Below are positions 1-6,708 of a stretch of DNA of 7,873 bases, one piece after another (position 1 is the stretch's first letter; every line of letters starts with the position of its first letter). The position numbers and the translations under genes were made by a program. The notes beneath the pieces are model-generated. The model saw only the letters and a list, made by a program, of their open reading frames with translations. It had not been told where the DNA came from and made no database searches. Where the stretch lies: NCBI GenBank assembly GCA_023300205.1, contig JALZVD010000178.1:1-7873 (forward strand). Reading direction: 5' to 3'. Source of the DNA: Akkermansiaceae bacterium (lineage in GTDB: Bacteria > Verrucomicrobiota > Verrucomicrobiia > Verrucomicrobiales > Akkermansiaceae).

Positions 1-206
1 TCTAATTGGTCGAGGAATTGTCTGGCGTAGGCGGAGAGGGATTCTACGTAGCGGCGCTGGCCTTCTGCGTAGAGGGTGTTGAAGGCGAGTGAGGATTTAC
101 CTGAGCCGGAGGGTCCGGTGATGACGACGAGTTTTCCGCGTGGGATTTCTACGTCGATATTTTGTAGGTTATGCTGGCGTGCGCCTTTGATTTTAATTGT
201 CTCCAT
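1..206 (-). CDS. uvrA: UvrA, excinuclease ABC subunit A (N-terminal 68 codons; gene continues past left edge)
   Basis: This is the start of the damage-recognition ATPase of UvrABC nucleotide excision repair, a cytoplasmic protein that dimerises, scans DNA and loads UvrB. The translation opens [17 protein letters not shown] and then shows the first ABC ATPase Walker A loop, GPSGSGKSS, at about residues 31-39. It continues with the family-typical [20 protein letters not shown], about residues 45-64. These blocks are nearly invariant in UvrA, so the identification is firm although only about 7% of a roughly 940-residue protein is present. The ATG at 206-204 gives the canonical UvrA N-terminus. 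Its leader is C/A-rich with no Shine-Dalgarno match. It lies 34 nt downstream of the DUF2062 gene on the same strand and could be read from the same transcript. Confidence 0.96.
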   Translation of the reverse strand, partial: METIKIKGARQHNLQNIDVEIPRGKLVVITGPSGSGKSSLAFNTLYAEGQRRYVESLSAYARQFLDQL

Positions 207-220
207 TGGTTGTGGTGGGG

Positions 221-240
221 AGTTGCCAGTTGCCAGTTTG
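221..240. repeat. Short tandem repeat of AGTTGCC between the DUF2062 gene and uvrA
   Basis: Two exact 7-bp copies of AGTTGCC (221-227 and 228-234) are followed by a partial third, AGTTTG (235-240). The array abuts the stop codon of the DUF2062 gene and fills most of the 34-nt gap before uvrA. It may be simple slippage, or a remnant of an interspersed repeat. No function can be assigned. Confidence 0.6.
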
Positions 241-807
241 TTATTTGTCTTCGGGTGTGGGTTCTGAAGTAGGTTTTAATTTTCTGGGGGCGTGCTGGGT
301 ATATTTCTTGGGGACTAGTGCGTAGAAACTGAAGACGATGGGGTAGGCTAGGATACCTAGGCTGATGGCTGTGGTGGCTACACCTACGGCGAAGTTTGCT
401 AGGTTTACTTCTCTGGTGAGTAGGGGGATGGTGCCTTGGATGTCAATGAAGTTTAGCCATCCGAGGTCTAGGAAGTGACGGATACTGGAGCCGATTTCTT
501 CCTGAGTGAGCATGAGAGGGATCTGTGTGAAGGGATTACTGACCCAGCAGGCGGCGATGGCGATGGGGATATTTCCTTTGCCGATGAAACAGCATGCTGC
601 TGCGAGGAGCATCTGGAATGGCATGGGGAGCATGGCACAGAAGAGGCCGATGGATAGACCAACTGAGACGCTGCGGGCGCATGGTCTCCACATTTCACGG
701 TTGAACAATTTGATGACGATTCTATTCAGCCAGCTGACCTTACGGATGTGTGGATGTCTGAGTGCGCGATAGGATTTACGCACTAATTTGGAATAGAAAT
801 GCTGCAT
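241..807 (-). CDS. DUF2062 family membrane protein
   Basis: A 188-residue protein with the DUF2062 signature. A hydrophobic stretch at about 48-75 carries [12 protein letters not shown], followed by [11 protein letters not shown] and SNPFTQIPL (about 79-98). A second hydrophobic region lies at about 137-165, so it is probably an inner-membrane protein with two to four helices. The first 40 residues are basic (many R, K and H). The C-terminus after about 166 is polar, with [11 protein letters not shown] at the end. The biochemical role of DUF2062 is not established. In some proteins the domain is joined to glycosyltransferases, but no such domain is present here. The ATG at 807-805 lies only 5 nt after the scaffold gene's stop codon, which suggests translational coupling, and no Shine-Dalgarno is visible. 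Confidence 0.85.
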   Translation of the reverse strand: MQHFYSKLVRKSYRALRHPHIRKVSWLNRIVIKLFNREMWRPCARSVSVGLSIGLFCAMLPMPFQMLLAAACCFIGKGNIPIAIAACWVSNPFTQIPLMLTQEEIGSSIRHFLDLGWLNFIDIQGTIPLLTREVNLANFAVGVATTAISLGILAYPIVFSFYALVPKKYTQHAPRKLKPTSEPTPEDK

Positions 808-812
808 TATCG

Positions 813-1295
813 CTAGTCGTCTAATTTCACTATTTTGATGGTGCCGGAGGGTTTGTTTTGTTGTGAAATAGATTGAGCGAGAGTGGGGGAAGATTCTGTA
901 TTATTGGTGGATTCAGAGTTTTCCGGGTTACTGCCGAGGGCGTTCTTGAGTGCGCCTTCTACGAGTTGGCCGCAGTGAATTTTCATGGGTGGGAGTGCGC
1001 CTAGATCGGCAGAGAGTTCTTCTGCGTTAAGATTACTGGCTTCTTCTGCGGTTTTTCCTTTGAGCATTTCTGTGGCCATGGATGCTACTGCGATTGCTGT
1101 CTGGCAGCCGAAGCTCTGGAAGGAGGCTTTATCGATGACTTTCTTGCCGTCTTTTTCGGTGAATTTGAGCCACATTCTGAGCATGTCACCGCAGTCTGGT
1201 GAGCCGACTGTGCCTACTGAGTCGGCATCTTGCATCTCGCCTTGGTTTTTTGGGTTCGCGAGGGTGTCGCGGACTTTTTTCTCAAATTCACTCAT
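813..1295 (-). CDS. iscU: IscU/NifU-type iron-sulfur cluster assembly scaffold
   Basis: A 160-residue cytoplasmic scaffold on which [2Fe-2S] clusters form from cysteine-desulfurase sulfur before transfer to target proteins. All three ligand cysteines are present: C35 in SPDCGDML (with the conserved Asp at D37), C64 in SFGCQTAIA, and C108 in KIHCGQL (with H107). The C64-C108 spacing of 44 matches IscU/NifU, not the longer insertion of Gram-positive SufU. LPPMK at 101-105 corresponds to the LPPVK motif that the HscA/DnaK-type chaperone binds in E. coli IscU. After about residue 120 comes a 40-residue Ser/Asn/Gln-rich tail with no cysteine, ending GTIKIVKLDD. It is neither the NifU [2Fe-2S] domain nor an Nfu domain. 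The matching desulfurase is on the opposite strand at 5480-6661. Whether to call it iscU or nifU is partly convention. Confidence 0.93.
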   Translation of the reverse strand: MSEFEKKVRDTLANPKNQGEMQDADSVGTVGSPDCGDMLRMWLKFTEKDGKKVIDKASFQSFGCQTAIAVASMATEMLKGKTAEEASNLNAEELSADLGALPPMKIHCGQLVEGALKNALGSNPENSESTNNTESSPTLAQSISQQNKPSGTIKIVKLDD

Positions 1296-1357
1296 GGTCT
1301 AATTTATGTACTGGGCTGGGGGATTAGCAAGTGTGAAGTGGGATGAGCTTGCGGTAT

Positions 1358-1966
1358 TTATTCAGCGACTTTGTTGTAGCTAGAGCTTTCCAATGATGAG
1401 TCCTCAGAGTTTGTAGGTATGTTAGAGGAGATGGGGGGAGGTGTGGGATTTAGTTTGTCTAGGGTGCGCTTGGCGAGTCTGTCCTCGAATGATTCTAGGA
1501 GTTCTACGTTTGCGAGACGTTGTTCTAGGTCTTGGTTGTGTAATTGGAGGTCGGCAAGGGTAGTATTGTATGACTTGAGTTCTTTTTTGATTGAGGCTAA
1601 TTCTTGGTTGTAGGCTTCTTCTCTTTTTGGTCTGCCAAATATCCAGACGCAAGCTGTGGCGACGGCGCTGGAGACGGCTGTTGCCATGGGGAGGAAGTTG
1701 GCTCCTGCTATTCTGTCACCAAAGATGCCGTAGACGCCCATGAGGAGGATGGTGCCGCCGGCAATGATACCGGTGGCAGCAGTTTTGATGACGGTGTTCG
1801 CGGTGCGTCCTGGGGTGAGGAGGCGTTCTATTGTGCTGATCTTAGGCTCACGACTGCGGTCATTAGAGCGACGCTGGTAATGGTCATCATCGTCATCATT
1901 ATAGCGTTTTTTTCTACGGTCTTTGTCGTAGCGCTTTTTGGATTTATAGTCGTCTCTTTCGCCCAT
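1358..1966 (-). CDS. Uncharacterised membrane protein with charged N-terminus and coiled coil
   Basis: I do not recognise a family for this 202-residue protein. Residues 1-40 are highly charged and probably disordered, with mixed Lys/Arg/Tyr/Asp clusters and a run of five Asp at 24-28. Two hydrophobic segments follow, about 62-83 and 91-110, rich in Gly, Ala and Ile. After GRPKREE at 111-117 there is a heptad-like stretch to about 170 (ELASIKKELKSYNTTLADLQ and onward), consistent with a coiled coil. The C-terminus is Pro/Ser-rich. The likely arrangement is a membrane hairpin with both ends on the same side. It sits 13 nt downstream of hom and 62 nt upstream of the scaffold gene. A function cannot be assigned. 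Full-length reading and plausible domain order make it a real gene. Confidence 0.75.
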   Translation of the reverse strand: MGERDDYKSKKRYDKDRRKKRYNDDDDDHYQRRSNDRSREPKISTIERLLTPGRTANTVIKTAATGIIAGGTILLMGVYGIFGDRIAGANFLPMATAVSSAVATACVWIFGRPKREEAYNQELASIKKELKSYNTTLADLQLHNQDLEQRLANVELLESFEDRLAKRTLDKLNPTPPPISSNIPTNSEDSSLESSSYNKVAE

Positions 1967-1979
1967 GACTGGTTTGCTG

Positions 1980-3314
1980 TTAGATGTTCTCGATTCTGAA
2001 TACTACAGGGTCTGAATTGACTGAGTCTAGCGCGCGGACTTTTTTGAGTGTGGCTTTGAGTTTTCCGAATGGGCAGGTGTGGAGTAGGAATACCATGTCG
2101 ACAAATTCTTTGTCTGGGTTTTCTGGGTCTACTGGTGAGTGTGTGCCTGAGATGCCTACGCCGTCGTTGGCGAGGACTTGGGCGATTTCTGCGATGACTC
2201 CTGGTCTGTCTGTGACGTCGAACCTGACGTAGTATGGTGTGCTGGTTTCATCGATAGACTTAACGATGGTGTCTTCTGAGTATGGGAGGAATCCACGGTG
2301 TGGTGATCCTGATGCGATGGTGTGAGCTGCGTCTACGATGTCTGCGACTACTGAGCTGGCTGTAGGTTCCTTGCCTGCGCCTCTGCCGTAGAAGAGTGCT
2401 TCACCGCTGGCGTCACCATTGACTGCGACGGCATTGAATACGCCGTTGACGCTGGATAGGATGTGGCTCTTAGGGATGAATGATGGCTGGGTGCGGAGTT
2501 CTACTTTGCCGTCACTATGCTTGCGGACGACTGAGAGGAGTTTGATGTTGTAGCCTAGATTCTGGGCGAAGTCGATGTCTGTGCTGGTGACTCTCTCGAT
2601 GCCTCTGACGTAGACTTCTGCGGGGTCGATGACTGTTCCGTAGGCGAGTGTGGCTAGTAGGATGGCTTTGTGGGCGGCGTCCCAGCCGTTTACGTCTAGT
2701 GTGGGGTCTGCTTCTGCGTAGCCTAGCTCTTGAGCTTCTTTGAGTGCAGCTGGGTAGCCGAGGCCTGCTGTGGTCATGCGTTCTAGGATGTAGTTCGATG
2801 TGCCATTGATGATTCCGGTCATGGACTCTATGTCATTTCCGACGTAGCTGTCCTGGACTGCCTTGATGATGGGGATACCACCGGCTACGGCGGCTTCAAA
2901 GTGGATGGCTGAGTTGTGCTGGAGAGAGAGGGCGAAGAGTTCTTCTCCGCGTTCTGCGAGGAGGGCTTTGTTTCCTGTGACGACTGTTTTACCGAGTTTA
3001 AGAGCGGCTGCTACGATGTCGAATGCGGTGGTGGTGCCGCCGATGAGCTCGACTACGATGTCTACTTCTGGGTCGTTAACGACGTCATTCCAGTCTGAGG
3101 TGAAGAGTTTGGTGGGTGCGTCTTCGATGCGTTTCTTGGTGATATCTCTGACAGCTGCTTTGACGATGTTTATTGCGAATTGGTTATTTGAGCGTCCGCT
3201 GATGAGAGTGCCATTTTTCTTAATGGTTTCCCATACTCCAGTGCCTACGGTTCCGAAGCCTACGAGTCCTACTCCTACTTGTTTAGGGGTGTTGTTTTGT
3301 TGTTGCTCTGTCAT
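1980..3314 (-). CDS. hom: Homoserine dehydrogenase (monofunctional, with C-terminal ACT domain)
   Basis: This cytoplasmic enzyme reduces aspartate-4-semialdehyde to homoserine with NAD(P)H, the branch-point step towards threonine and methionine. The N-terminal Rossmann motif is GLVGFGTVGTGV (16-27). VTGNKALLA (112-120) and the substrate-domain GIINGTSNYIL (167-177) follow. The catalytic region reads EADPTLDVNGWDAAHKAIL, with E201, D212 and K216 at conserved positions. GRGAGKEPTASSVVADI (310-326) is also family-typical. An ACT domain begins at about 361 (YYVRFDVTDRPGVIAEIA), which in this family usually gives allosteric feedback by threonine. The length of 444 residues is normal for the monofunctional ACT form, and there is no fused aspartate kinase. 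No other threonine-pathway gene lies in the window. It starts 20 nt after the preceding gene's stop and has no visible Shine-Dalgarno. Confidence 0.97.
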   Translation of the reverse strand: MTEQQQNNTPKQVGVGLVGFGTVGTGVWETIKKNGTLISGRSNNQFAINIVKAAVRDITKKRIEDAPTKLFTSDWNDVVNDPEVDIVVELIGGTTTAFDIVAAALKLGKTVVTGNKALLAERGEELFALSLQHNSAIHFEAAVAGGIPIIKAVQDSYVGNDIESMTGIINGTSNYILERMTTAGLGYPAALKEAQELGYAEADPTLDVNGWDAAHKAILLATLAYGTVIDPAEVYVRGIERVTSTDIDFAQNLGYNIKLLSVVRKHSDGKVELRTQPSFIPKSHILSSVNGVFNAVAVNGDASGEALFYGRGAGKEPTASSVVADIVDAAHTIASGSPHRGFLPYSEDTIVKSIDETSTPYYVRFDVTDRPGVIAEIAQVLANDGVGISGTHSPVDPENPDKEFVDMVFLLHTCPFGKLKATLKKVRALDSVNSDPVVFRIENI

Positions 3315-3334
3315 GATGTTTGAAATGTGTCTTA

Positions 3335-4585
3335 TTAGTGGGTTGATTGTATATCAATAAATGTGATGATGACTTGATTTTCTGAGATGGTGACGGTTGG
3401 TTTACGCTCAGGGATGTTACTGAGCTTGGTGGCTAGCTGGTGGAATGCCTGTGCGTCTGCGGAGGTTTTCCATTGGGTATTCCAGTTGATTGTGTAGGTG
3501 TGGCGCTCTTCTTGGGTGATGGTGAGGTGATCTGAGGTGAGGCTTTGGTGGAGTTGTGCGTTTTTGCTGCCTAGTTGTTGGTCACCAAGTTGTTTGAGGT
3601 AGAGCATGGCGAAGAGTTGGCCAAGCTGGGTGCTGAGGTGTTGTTTTTCGGTGAGTGGTTGCCTTTCTGTTGGGGGCTGGGTGGATGGCATGTTCTTGGT
3701 GAAGATGGTGGCGGTGGACTGGGGCATGTGGATGTAGATCTCTGGGAATACGGAGTCATGCTGTAGAATGATGTCTTCGATGTAGGTCTTGCCGTGGATG
3801 GTGGGGAAGGTGGTGATGCCTTGGATGAGGGTGGGTAGGGAGTTGAATATTTCCTGGGCTTCTAGGTTGGGTTTGAACTGCTTGGTGTGGCCACCTTTGA
3901 ATGCGGTGATGTTTCTGTAGCGTTGGGCGATGGAGCTGGCGCGGCCTCTAATGAAGGCTTGGCGGGCGTGGTAGGCATCGTCTGTTAGGGTTGTTTTTTG
4001 TGAGTTTGTGAGTGGGAAATTTAGCTCAAGGAGTGCTATGGCTAGGTGCTTGACGATGCTGGTGGTGTGGAGGAGGTTTTCTTCATCGAATGCAGCTGAG
4101 AGGAGTATTTCATTGGCGCTGGAGTCGTAGATGGCGACTGCTCCTGAGGTTTCTGCTATTGCGAGCTGGCCAACGAGGTTTTGGTTAGCAGGGAGGATGC
4201 CGAGTGTCTCAAATGCATATTGGCGCATTTCCATGCCTTCTATCTGGAAGTGCTTGGTGTAGCGATAGCGGACGGCTTCTGCGAGGCTGTTGTCATCGAC
4301 GCGTCTGGCTTTCACGTGCTGTGGGAAGGTGAGGCCGAGGTTTTGCTCAGCGAATTTGTAGAGGGCTAGTGGCAGGGTTAATTCAGCGCCGTTAACTTGG
4401 AGTTTTTTGAGGGTTTGGTTTTCACCTTGGAGGACGGTGATTTGTTGTTGGAGCTCGGCGATTTTCTGGGTTTGCTGTGGGTTGTTAGAGCTGATTTTGT
4501 TGACTTTTTGAGAGTGGAAGACAGCACCTGCTATTGATGCGATAGCGATCAGTGTGGCGAGTAGGGTGCTGGGTGGGATTCTCAT
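3335..4585 (-). CDS. Membrane-anchored metallopeptidase-like protein lacking the HExxH zinc site
   Basis: A 416-residue protein that appears exported and anchored by one N-terminal helix (about 7-23), followed by a Gln-rich coiled coil at 35-62. The body resembles a family of bacterial putative metallopeptidases built around an AxYD...HExxHAL..F.L core, then D..LA..ALVEGDA, and near the end LGE... and W.T.ADA..F. Here the counterparts are AIYDSSANEILLSAAF (151-166), VKHLAIALLELNFPL (178-192), DDAYHARQAFIRGRA (202-216), LGQLFAMLYLKQLG (321-334) and NTQWKTSADAQAF (369-381). At the zinc-binding positions HExxH has become KHLAI (179-183) and EGDA has become RGRA (213-216). It would therefore not be an active zinc peptidase. 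The family match is from remembered motif patterns, not a search. It lies 33 nt downstream of the VC0807-like gene and 20 nt upstream of hom. Confidence 0.7.
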   Translation of the reverse strand: MRIPPSTLLATLIAIASIAGAVFHSQKVNKISSNNPQQTQKIAELQQQITVLQGENQTLKKLQVNGAELTLPLALYKFAEQNLGLTFPQHVKARRVDDNSLAEAVRYRYTKHFQIEGMEMRQYAFETLGILPANQNLVGQLAIAETSGAVAIYDSSANEILLSAAFDEENLLHTTSIVKHLAIALLELNFPLTNSQKTTLTDDAYHARQAFIRGRASSIAQRYRNITAFKGGHTKQFKPNLEAQEIFNSLPTLIQGITTFPTIHGKTYIEDIILQHDSVFPEIYIHMPQSTATIFTKNMPSTQPPTERQPLTEKQHLSTQLGQLFAMLYLKQLGDQQLGSKNAQLHQSLTSDHLTITQEERHTYTINWNTQWKTSADAQAFHQLATKLSNIPERKPTVTISENQVIITFIDIQSTH

Positions 4586-4618
4586 GGGTGAAATTTGTGG
4601 ATATGCTGCGGAGTTTGG

Positions 4619-5374
4619 TTATCTACCGACTAGGATCTCATCTGTGGCTAGGCCGGTGATTTTCTTGAGGCCATTTAGCATGAAGTAGAGGATGAATGCC
4701 ATGACTAGAAAGAATGGTGCACCGATGACGAGGAATCCCCAGCCGGTGATTTTACCGACGATTCCGTTGTAGAGAACTTTCCAGTTATCGGCATCGGCGG
4801 CTAAGTCTTGAAAGAAGTAGAGTGAGAGTGCGAGGTTGGCTACGGCGCTGACGCAGAATGATCCAAACATGATGAGGGAGCATTTCCAGAGGAGTGACTG
4901 GTAGTCTGGTTTGGTTTCTTTTTCTTTGACGGATTTCTCGATGCGTTTGACATCAAAGAGGGCGTCATTATAGAGGAAGGTATTTAGTAGTGGTGCAGAC
5001 ATTTTGTGGGTGATGAGGAAGAGTGAGCCGATGACGAGTGGCTGGACGGCTTCTTTGATCCCGAAGATGATGCCTACGTGTGCGCGAGAGGCTTCATTGT
5101 AGAAGAGGTAGATGGTGATGAGTCCGGTGAGGAGGATGGCGAATAGGCCTACGCAGGAGAAGAGGTTGAGTTTCTTGTGCTTGATGAAGTGCCAGATGCC
5201 GAAGGCTAGTGGGAGAATGAGGGCAATGGCCATGGCGTTGACTGGTCCTAGATGCCAGAACTTGCCTTCTTCCTTGCTCATGTAGCTGAGGATCATGACG
5301 GGGGCGATGACGTTGACGACGATGTCTAGTAGGGAGTTGTCTGGTTTCTTTTTAGTTTTGTTTTGTACGGTCAT
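4619..5374 (-). CDS. VC0807-like multi-pass inner-membrane protein
   Basis: A 251-residue integral membrane protein with about six helices, near 15-31, 43-63, 71-91, 106-122, 163-187 and 211-233. The N-terminal pattern LLDIVVNVIAPVMILSY, then LGPVNAMAIALILPLAFGIW and FGIKEAVQPLVIGSLFL, resembles the VC0807 family, whose members are uncharacterised and sometimes labelled transporter-like. A charged cytoplasmic loop occupies about 141-160. No substrate can be inferred. This is the first gene of the minus-strand run and is divergent from the cysteine desulfurase. Its ATG is preceded by the leader ATCATCTTTCATACCC without a usable Shine-Dalgarno; an AGGAAA further upstream is too distant. Being a real membrane protein is very likely; the family name is less certain. 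Confidence 0.78.
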   Translation of the reverse strand: MTVQNKTKKKPDNSLLDIVVNVIAPVMILSYMSKEEGKFWHLGPVNAMAIALILPLAFGIWHFIKHKKLNLFSCVGLFAILLTGLITIYLFYNEASRAHVGIIFGIKEAVQPLVIGSLFLITHKMSAPLLNTFLYNDALFDVKRIEKSVKEKETKPDYQSLLWKCSLIMFGSFCVSAVANLALSLYFFQDLAADADNWKVLYNGIVGKITGWGFLVIGAPFFLVMAFILYFMLNGLKKITGLATDEILVGR

Positions 5375-5419
5375 GGGTATGAAAGATGATTTGTTTCCTA
5401 TGCTTTGGCATGTGGTGAA

Positions 5420-5433
5420 AAACTTGCAAGTTT
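5420..5433. promoter_or_regulatory. Perfect 14-bp palindrome in the divergent promoter region (candidate operator)
   Basis: AAACTTGCAAGTTT reads identically on both strands. It sits near the middle of the 105-nt region between the divergent VC0807-like and cysteine desulfurase genes. It covers the only plausible -35 box (TTGCAA, 5424-5429) for the desulfurase. A protein bound here would be placed to control one or both directions. The symmetry is seen directly; an operator role is inference and no regulator is identified. Confidence 0.45.
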
Positions 5434-5452
5434 GAATTTGCGGGGTTGTTAT
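5424..5452 (+). promoter_or_regulatory. Candidate sigma-70-type promoter for the cysteine desulfurase gene
   Basis: TTGCAA at 5424-5429 (four of six against TTGACA) is separated by 17 nt from TGTTAT at 5447-5452 (four of six against TATAAT). Transcription from it would leave a leader of about 20 nt before the ATG at 5480. Both boxes are imperfect, so this is a candidate supported by spacing and position only. Confidence 0.35.
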
Positions 5453-5479
5453 GTTTAGGGAATTCGTTAGGGTGTGGAT

Positions 5480-6661
5480 ATGATTTATCTAGACAGTAAT
5501 GCGACTACGCGGGTGCATCCTGATGTGCTGGCTGCGATGTTGCCGTATTTGAGCGATGAGTGTTATAATCCATCTAGTGGGTACCGTGCGGGGAGGAAGG
5601 TGAAGGCTGCTGTGGAGGCTGCGCGTGAGCAGGTGGCTCGTCTGATAGGGGCTGATGCGAGGGAGATTTATTTTACAGGGTGTGGGACTGAGGCGAATAA
5701 TGCGGTGTTGTATTCATTGGCTGGGATGTGTGGTGAGAACCGTAGAATAGTGACGAGTGAGATAGAGCATAGTGCGATCTTGCGGGTTTGTGAGCATCTG
5801 GCTGAGCGGGGATTTGTGATTGATAAGGTGGGAGTGGATGCAGGTGGGAGGTTGGATTTGGAGGCTTGGGATAGGGCTGTGAATGCTGATGGTGTGGCTT
5901 TTGCTACGTTGATGTGGGCGAATAATGAGACTGGGATCATCCAGCCTGTTGAGGAGGCTTGTGGGCTGGCGAGGGTGGCGAAGGTTCCATTTCATACGGA
6001 TGCGATTCAGGCGGTGGGGAAGACGGTGGTGAATGTTGATGATGTGGCGGTGGATTTCTTATCTATTTCAGGGCATAAGTTTCATGCTCCGAAGGGGATA
6101 GGGGCGGTGTATGTTAGGAGCGGGTTGAGATTTGAGCCAATGCTGCGAGGTGGGGGGCAGGAGAGTGGTTTCCGGAGTGGGACGGAGAATGTGGCATCGA
6201 TCATTGGGATGGGGAAGGCTGCGGAGATTATGCAGGAGAAGCTTGATGCTGATGGGCATGCTGGGGTGGGTGAGTTACGTGATTATTTGGAGAGTATTTT
6301 GATGGAGAATCTGGAGGGAGTGGAGGTGAATGGTGCTGTGGAGTATAGGGCGGCGAATACGTTACATCTGGCGTTCGAGCATTGTGAGGCGTCTGGGTTG
6401 TTGATTTTGTTAGATGAGTATGGTGTGGCTTGTTCTGCTGGATCTGCCTGTATGACTGGGAAGCAGCAGCCTTCGCATGTTCAGAAGGCGATGGGATTTA
6501 GTAGTGAGCGGGCGAATAGTAGTCTGCGGATGTCACTTAGTATTTTCACGACTAAGGAGGAGGTGGAGGAGGCTGCTAAGCAGATTGTTAGAGCGGTGAA
6601 GAAGCTCAGGAGTGTGCAGGGTGGTGGAGGTGTGGGGCCGGTTGTGATTTATACGGAGTGA
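5480..6661 (+). CDS. iscS: Cysteine desulfurase, group I (IscS/NifS type)
   Basis: A PLP enzyme of 393 residues that converts cysteine to alanine and passes the persulfide sulfur to the Fe-S scaffold and other acceptors. The N-terminus MIYLDSNATT is canonical. FTGCGTEANN (65-74) and EIEHSAIL (94-101, with the PLP-stacking H97) follow. HTDAIQAVGK (172-181) carries D174 and Q177 for the cofactor, and SGHKFHAPKGIG carries the Schiff-base lysine K200. The catalytic cysteine is C324 in ACSAGSACMTG (317-327), the long-loop arrangement of group I rather than SufS. SLRMS (348-352) is also typical. The ATG at 5480 is preferred over an in-frame GTG at 5474 because AGGG (5469-5472) lies 7 nt upstream and the product then begins at the usual residue. 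The C-terminus ends in a short Gly/Val tail. Its likely partner is the scaffold at 813-1295. iscS versus nifS is a naming choice. Confidence 0.96.
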   Translation: MIYLDSNATTRVHPDVLAAMLPYLSDECYNPSSGYRAGRKVKAAVEAAREQVARLIGADAREIYFTGCGTEANNAVLYSLAGMCGENRRIVTSEIEHSAILRVCEHLAERGFVIDKVGVDAGGRLDLEAWDRAVNADGVAFATLMWANNETGIIQPVEEACGLARVAKVPFHTDAIQAVGKTVVNVDDVAVDFLSISGHKFHAPKGIGAVYVRSGLRFEPMLRGGGQESGFRSGTENVASIIGMGKAAEIMQEKLDADGHAGVGELRDYLESILMENLEGVEVNGAVEYRAANTLHLAFEHCEASGLLILLDEYGVACSAGSACMTGKQQPSHVQKAMGFSSERANSSLRMSLSIFTTKEEVEEAAKQIVRAVKKLRSVQGGGGVGPVVIYTE

Positions 6662-6664
6662 ATA

Positions 6665-6700
6665 TTCTCATTATTCTATAATGTGAGCTTCTTTGTTTTA
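6665..6700 (+). terminator. Candidate intrinsic terminator after the cysteine desulfurase gene
   Basis: CATTAT (6669-6674) pairs with ATAATG (6678-6683) around a TCT loop. After a T/T mismatch, TTC (6665-6667) can pair with GAG (6685-6687), including one wobble. A T-rich tract CTTCTTTGTTTT follows (6688-6699). The position just after the stop codon fits a terminator, but the stem is AT-rich and probably weak. It overlaps the possible -10 box of the next gene. Confidence 0.35.
6677..6682 (+). promoter_or_regulatory. Consensus -10 hexamer (TATAAT) before the small membrane protein gene
   Basis: A perfect TATAAT starts 32 nt upstream of the ATG at 6709. No recognisable -35 box lies 16-18 nt upstream (the bases there are CGGAGT or similar), and there is no TGn extension. 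It may simply be part of the AT-rich hairpin described as a terminator. The downstream gene may be read from here or by read-through from the desulfurase. Confidence 0.25.
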
Positions 6701-6708
6701 GGTTGTAT

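Noticed and set aside
985..1302. A 105-codon plus-strand reading frame opposite the Fe-S scaffold gene
   Set aside because: It overlaps a gene identified with certainty and has no independent support.
1327..1352. GCAAG...CTTGC inverted repeat between the coiled-coil gene and the scaffold gene
   Set aside because: Only five base pairs with a 16-base loop and no T-tract; expected by chance.
1604..1999. A 131-codon plus-strand reading frame opposite the coiled-coil protein gene
   Set aside because: It is antisense to a better-organised gene, and its Val/Ile-rich end is the complement of that gene's Asp-rich N-terminus.
2863..3360. A 165-codon plus-strand reading frame opposite the start of homoserine dehydrogenase
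   Set aside because: It lies antisense to a well-supported enzyme, its composition is that of a mirrored coding frame, and it shows no recognisable domain.
5474..5479. GTG at 5474 as an alternative start for the cysteine desulfurase
   Set aside because: It adds only two residues. The AGGG at 5469-5472 would be too close to it but is well spaced for the ATG at 5480.
5451..5483. A ten-codon reading frame (MFREFVRVWI) whose stop overlaps the desulfurase start as ATATGA
   Set aside because: The overlap resembles a coupled leader peptide, but the peptide has no regulatory codon run and it has no Shine-Dalgarno; its ATG also falls within the candidate -10 box.
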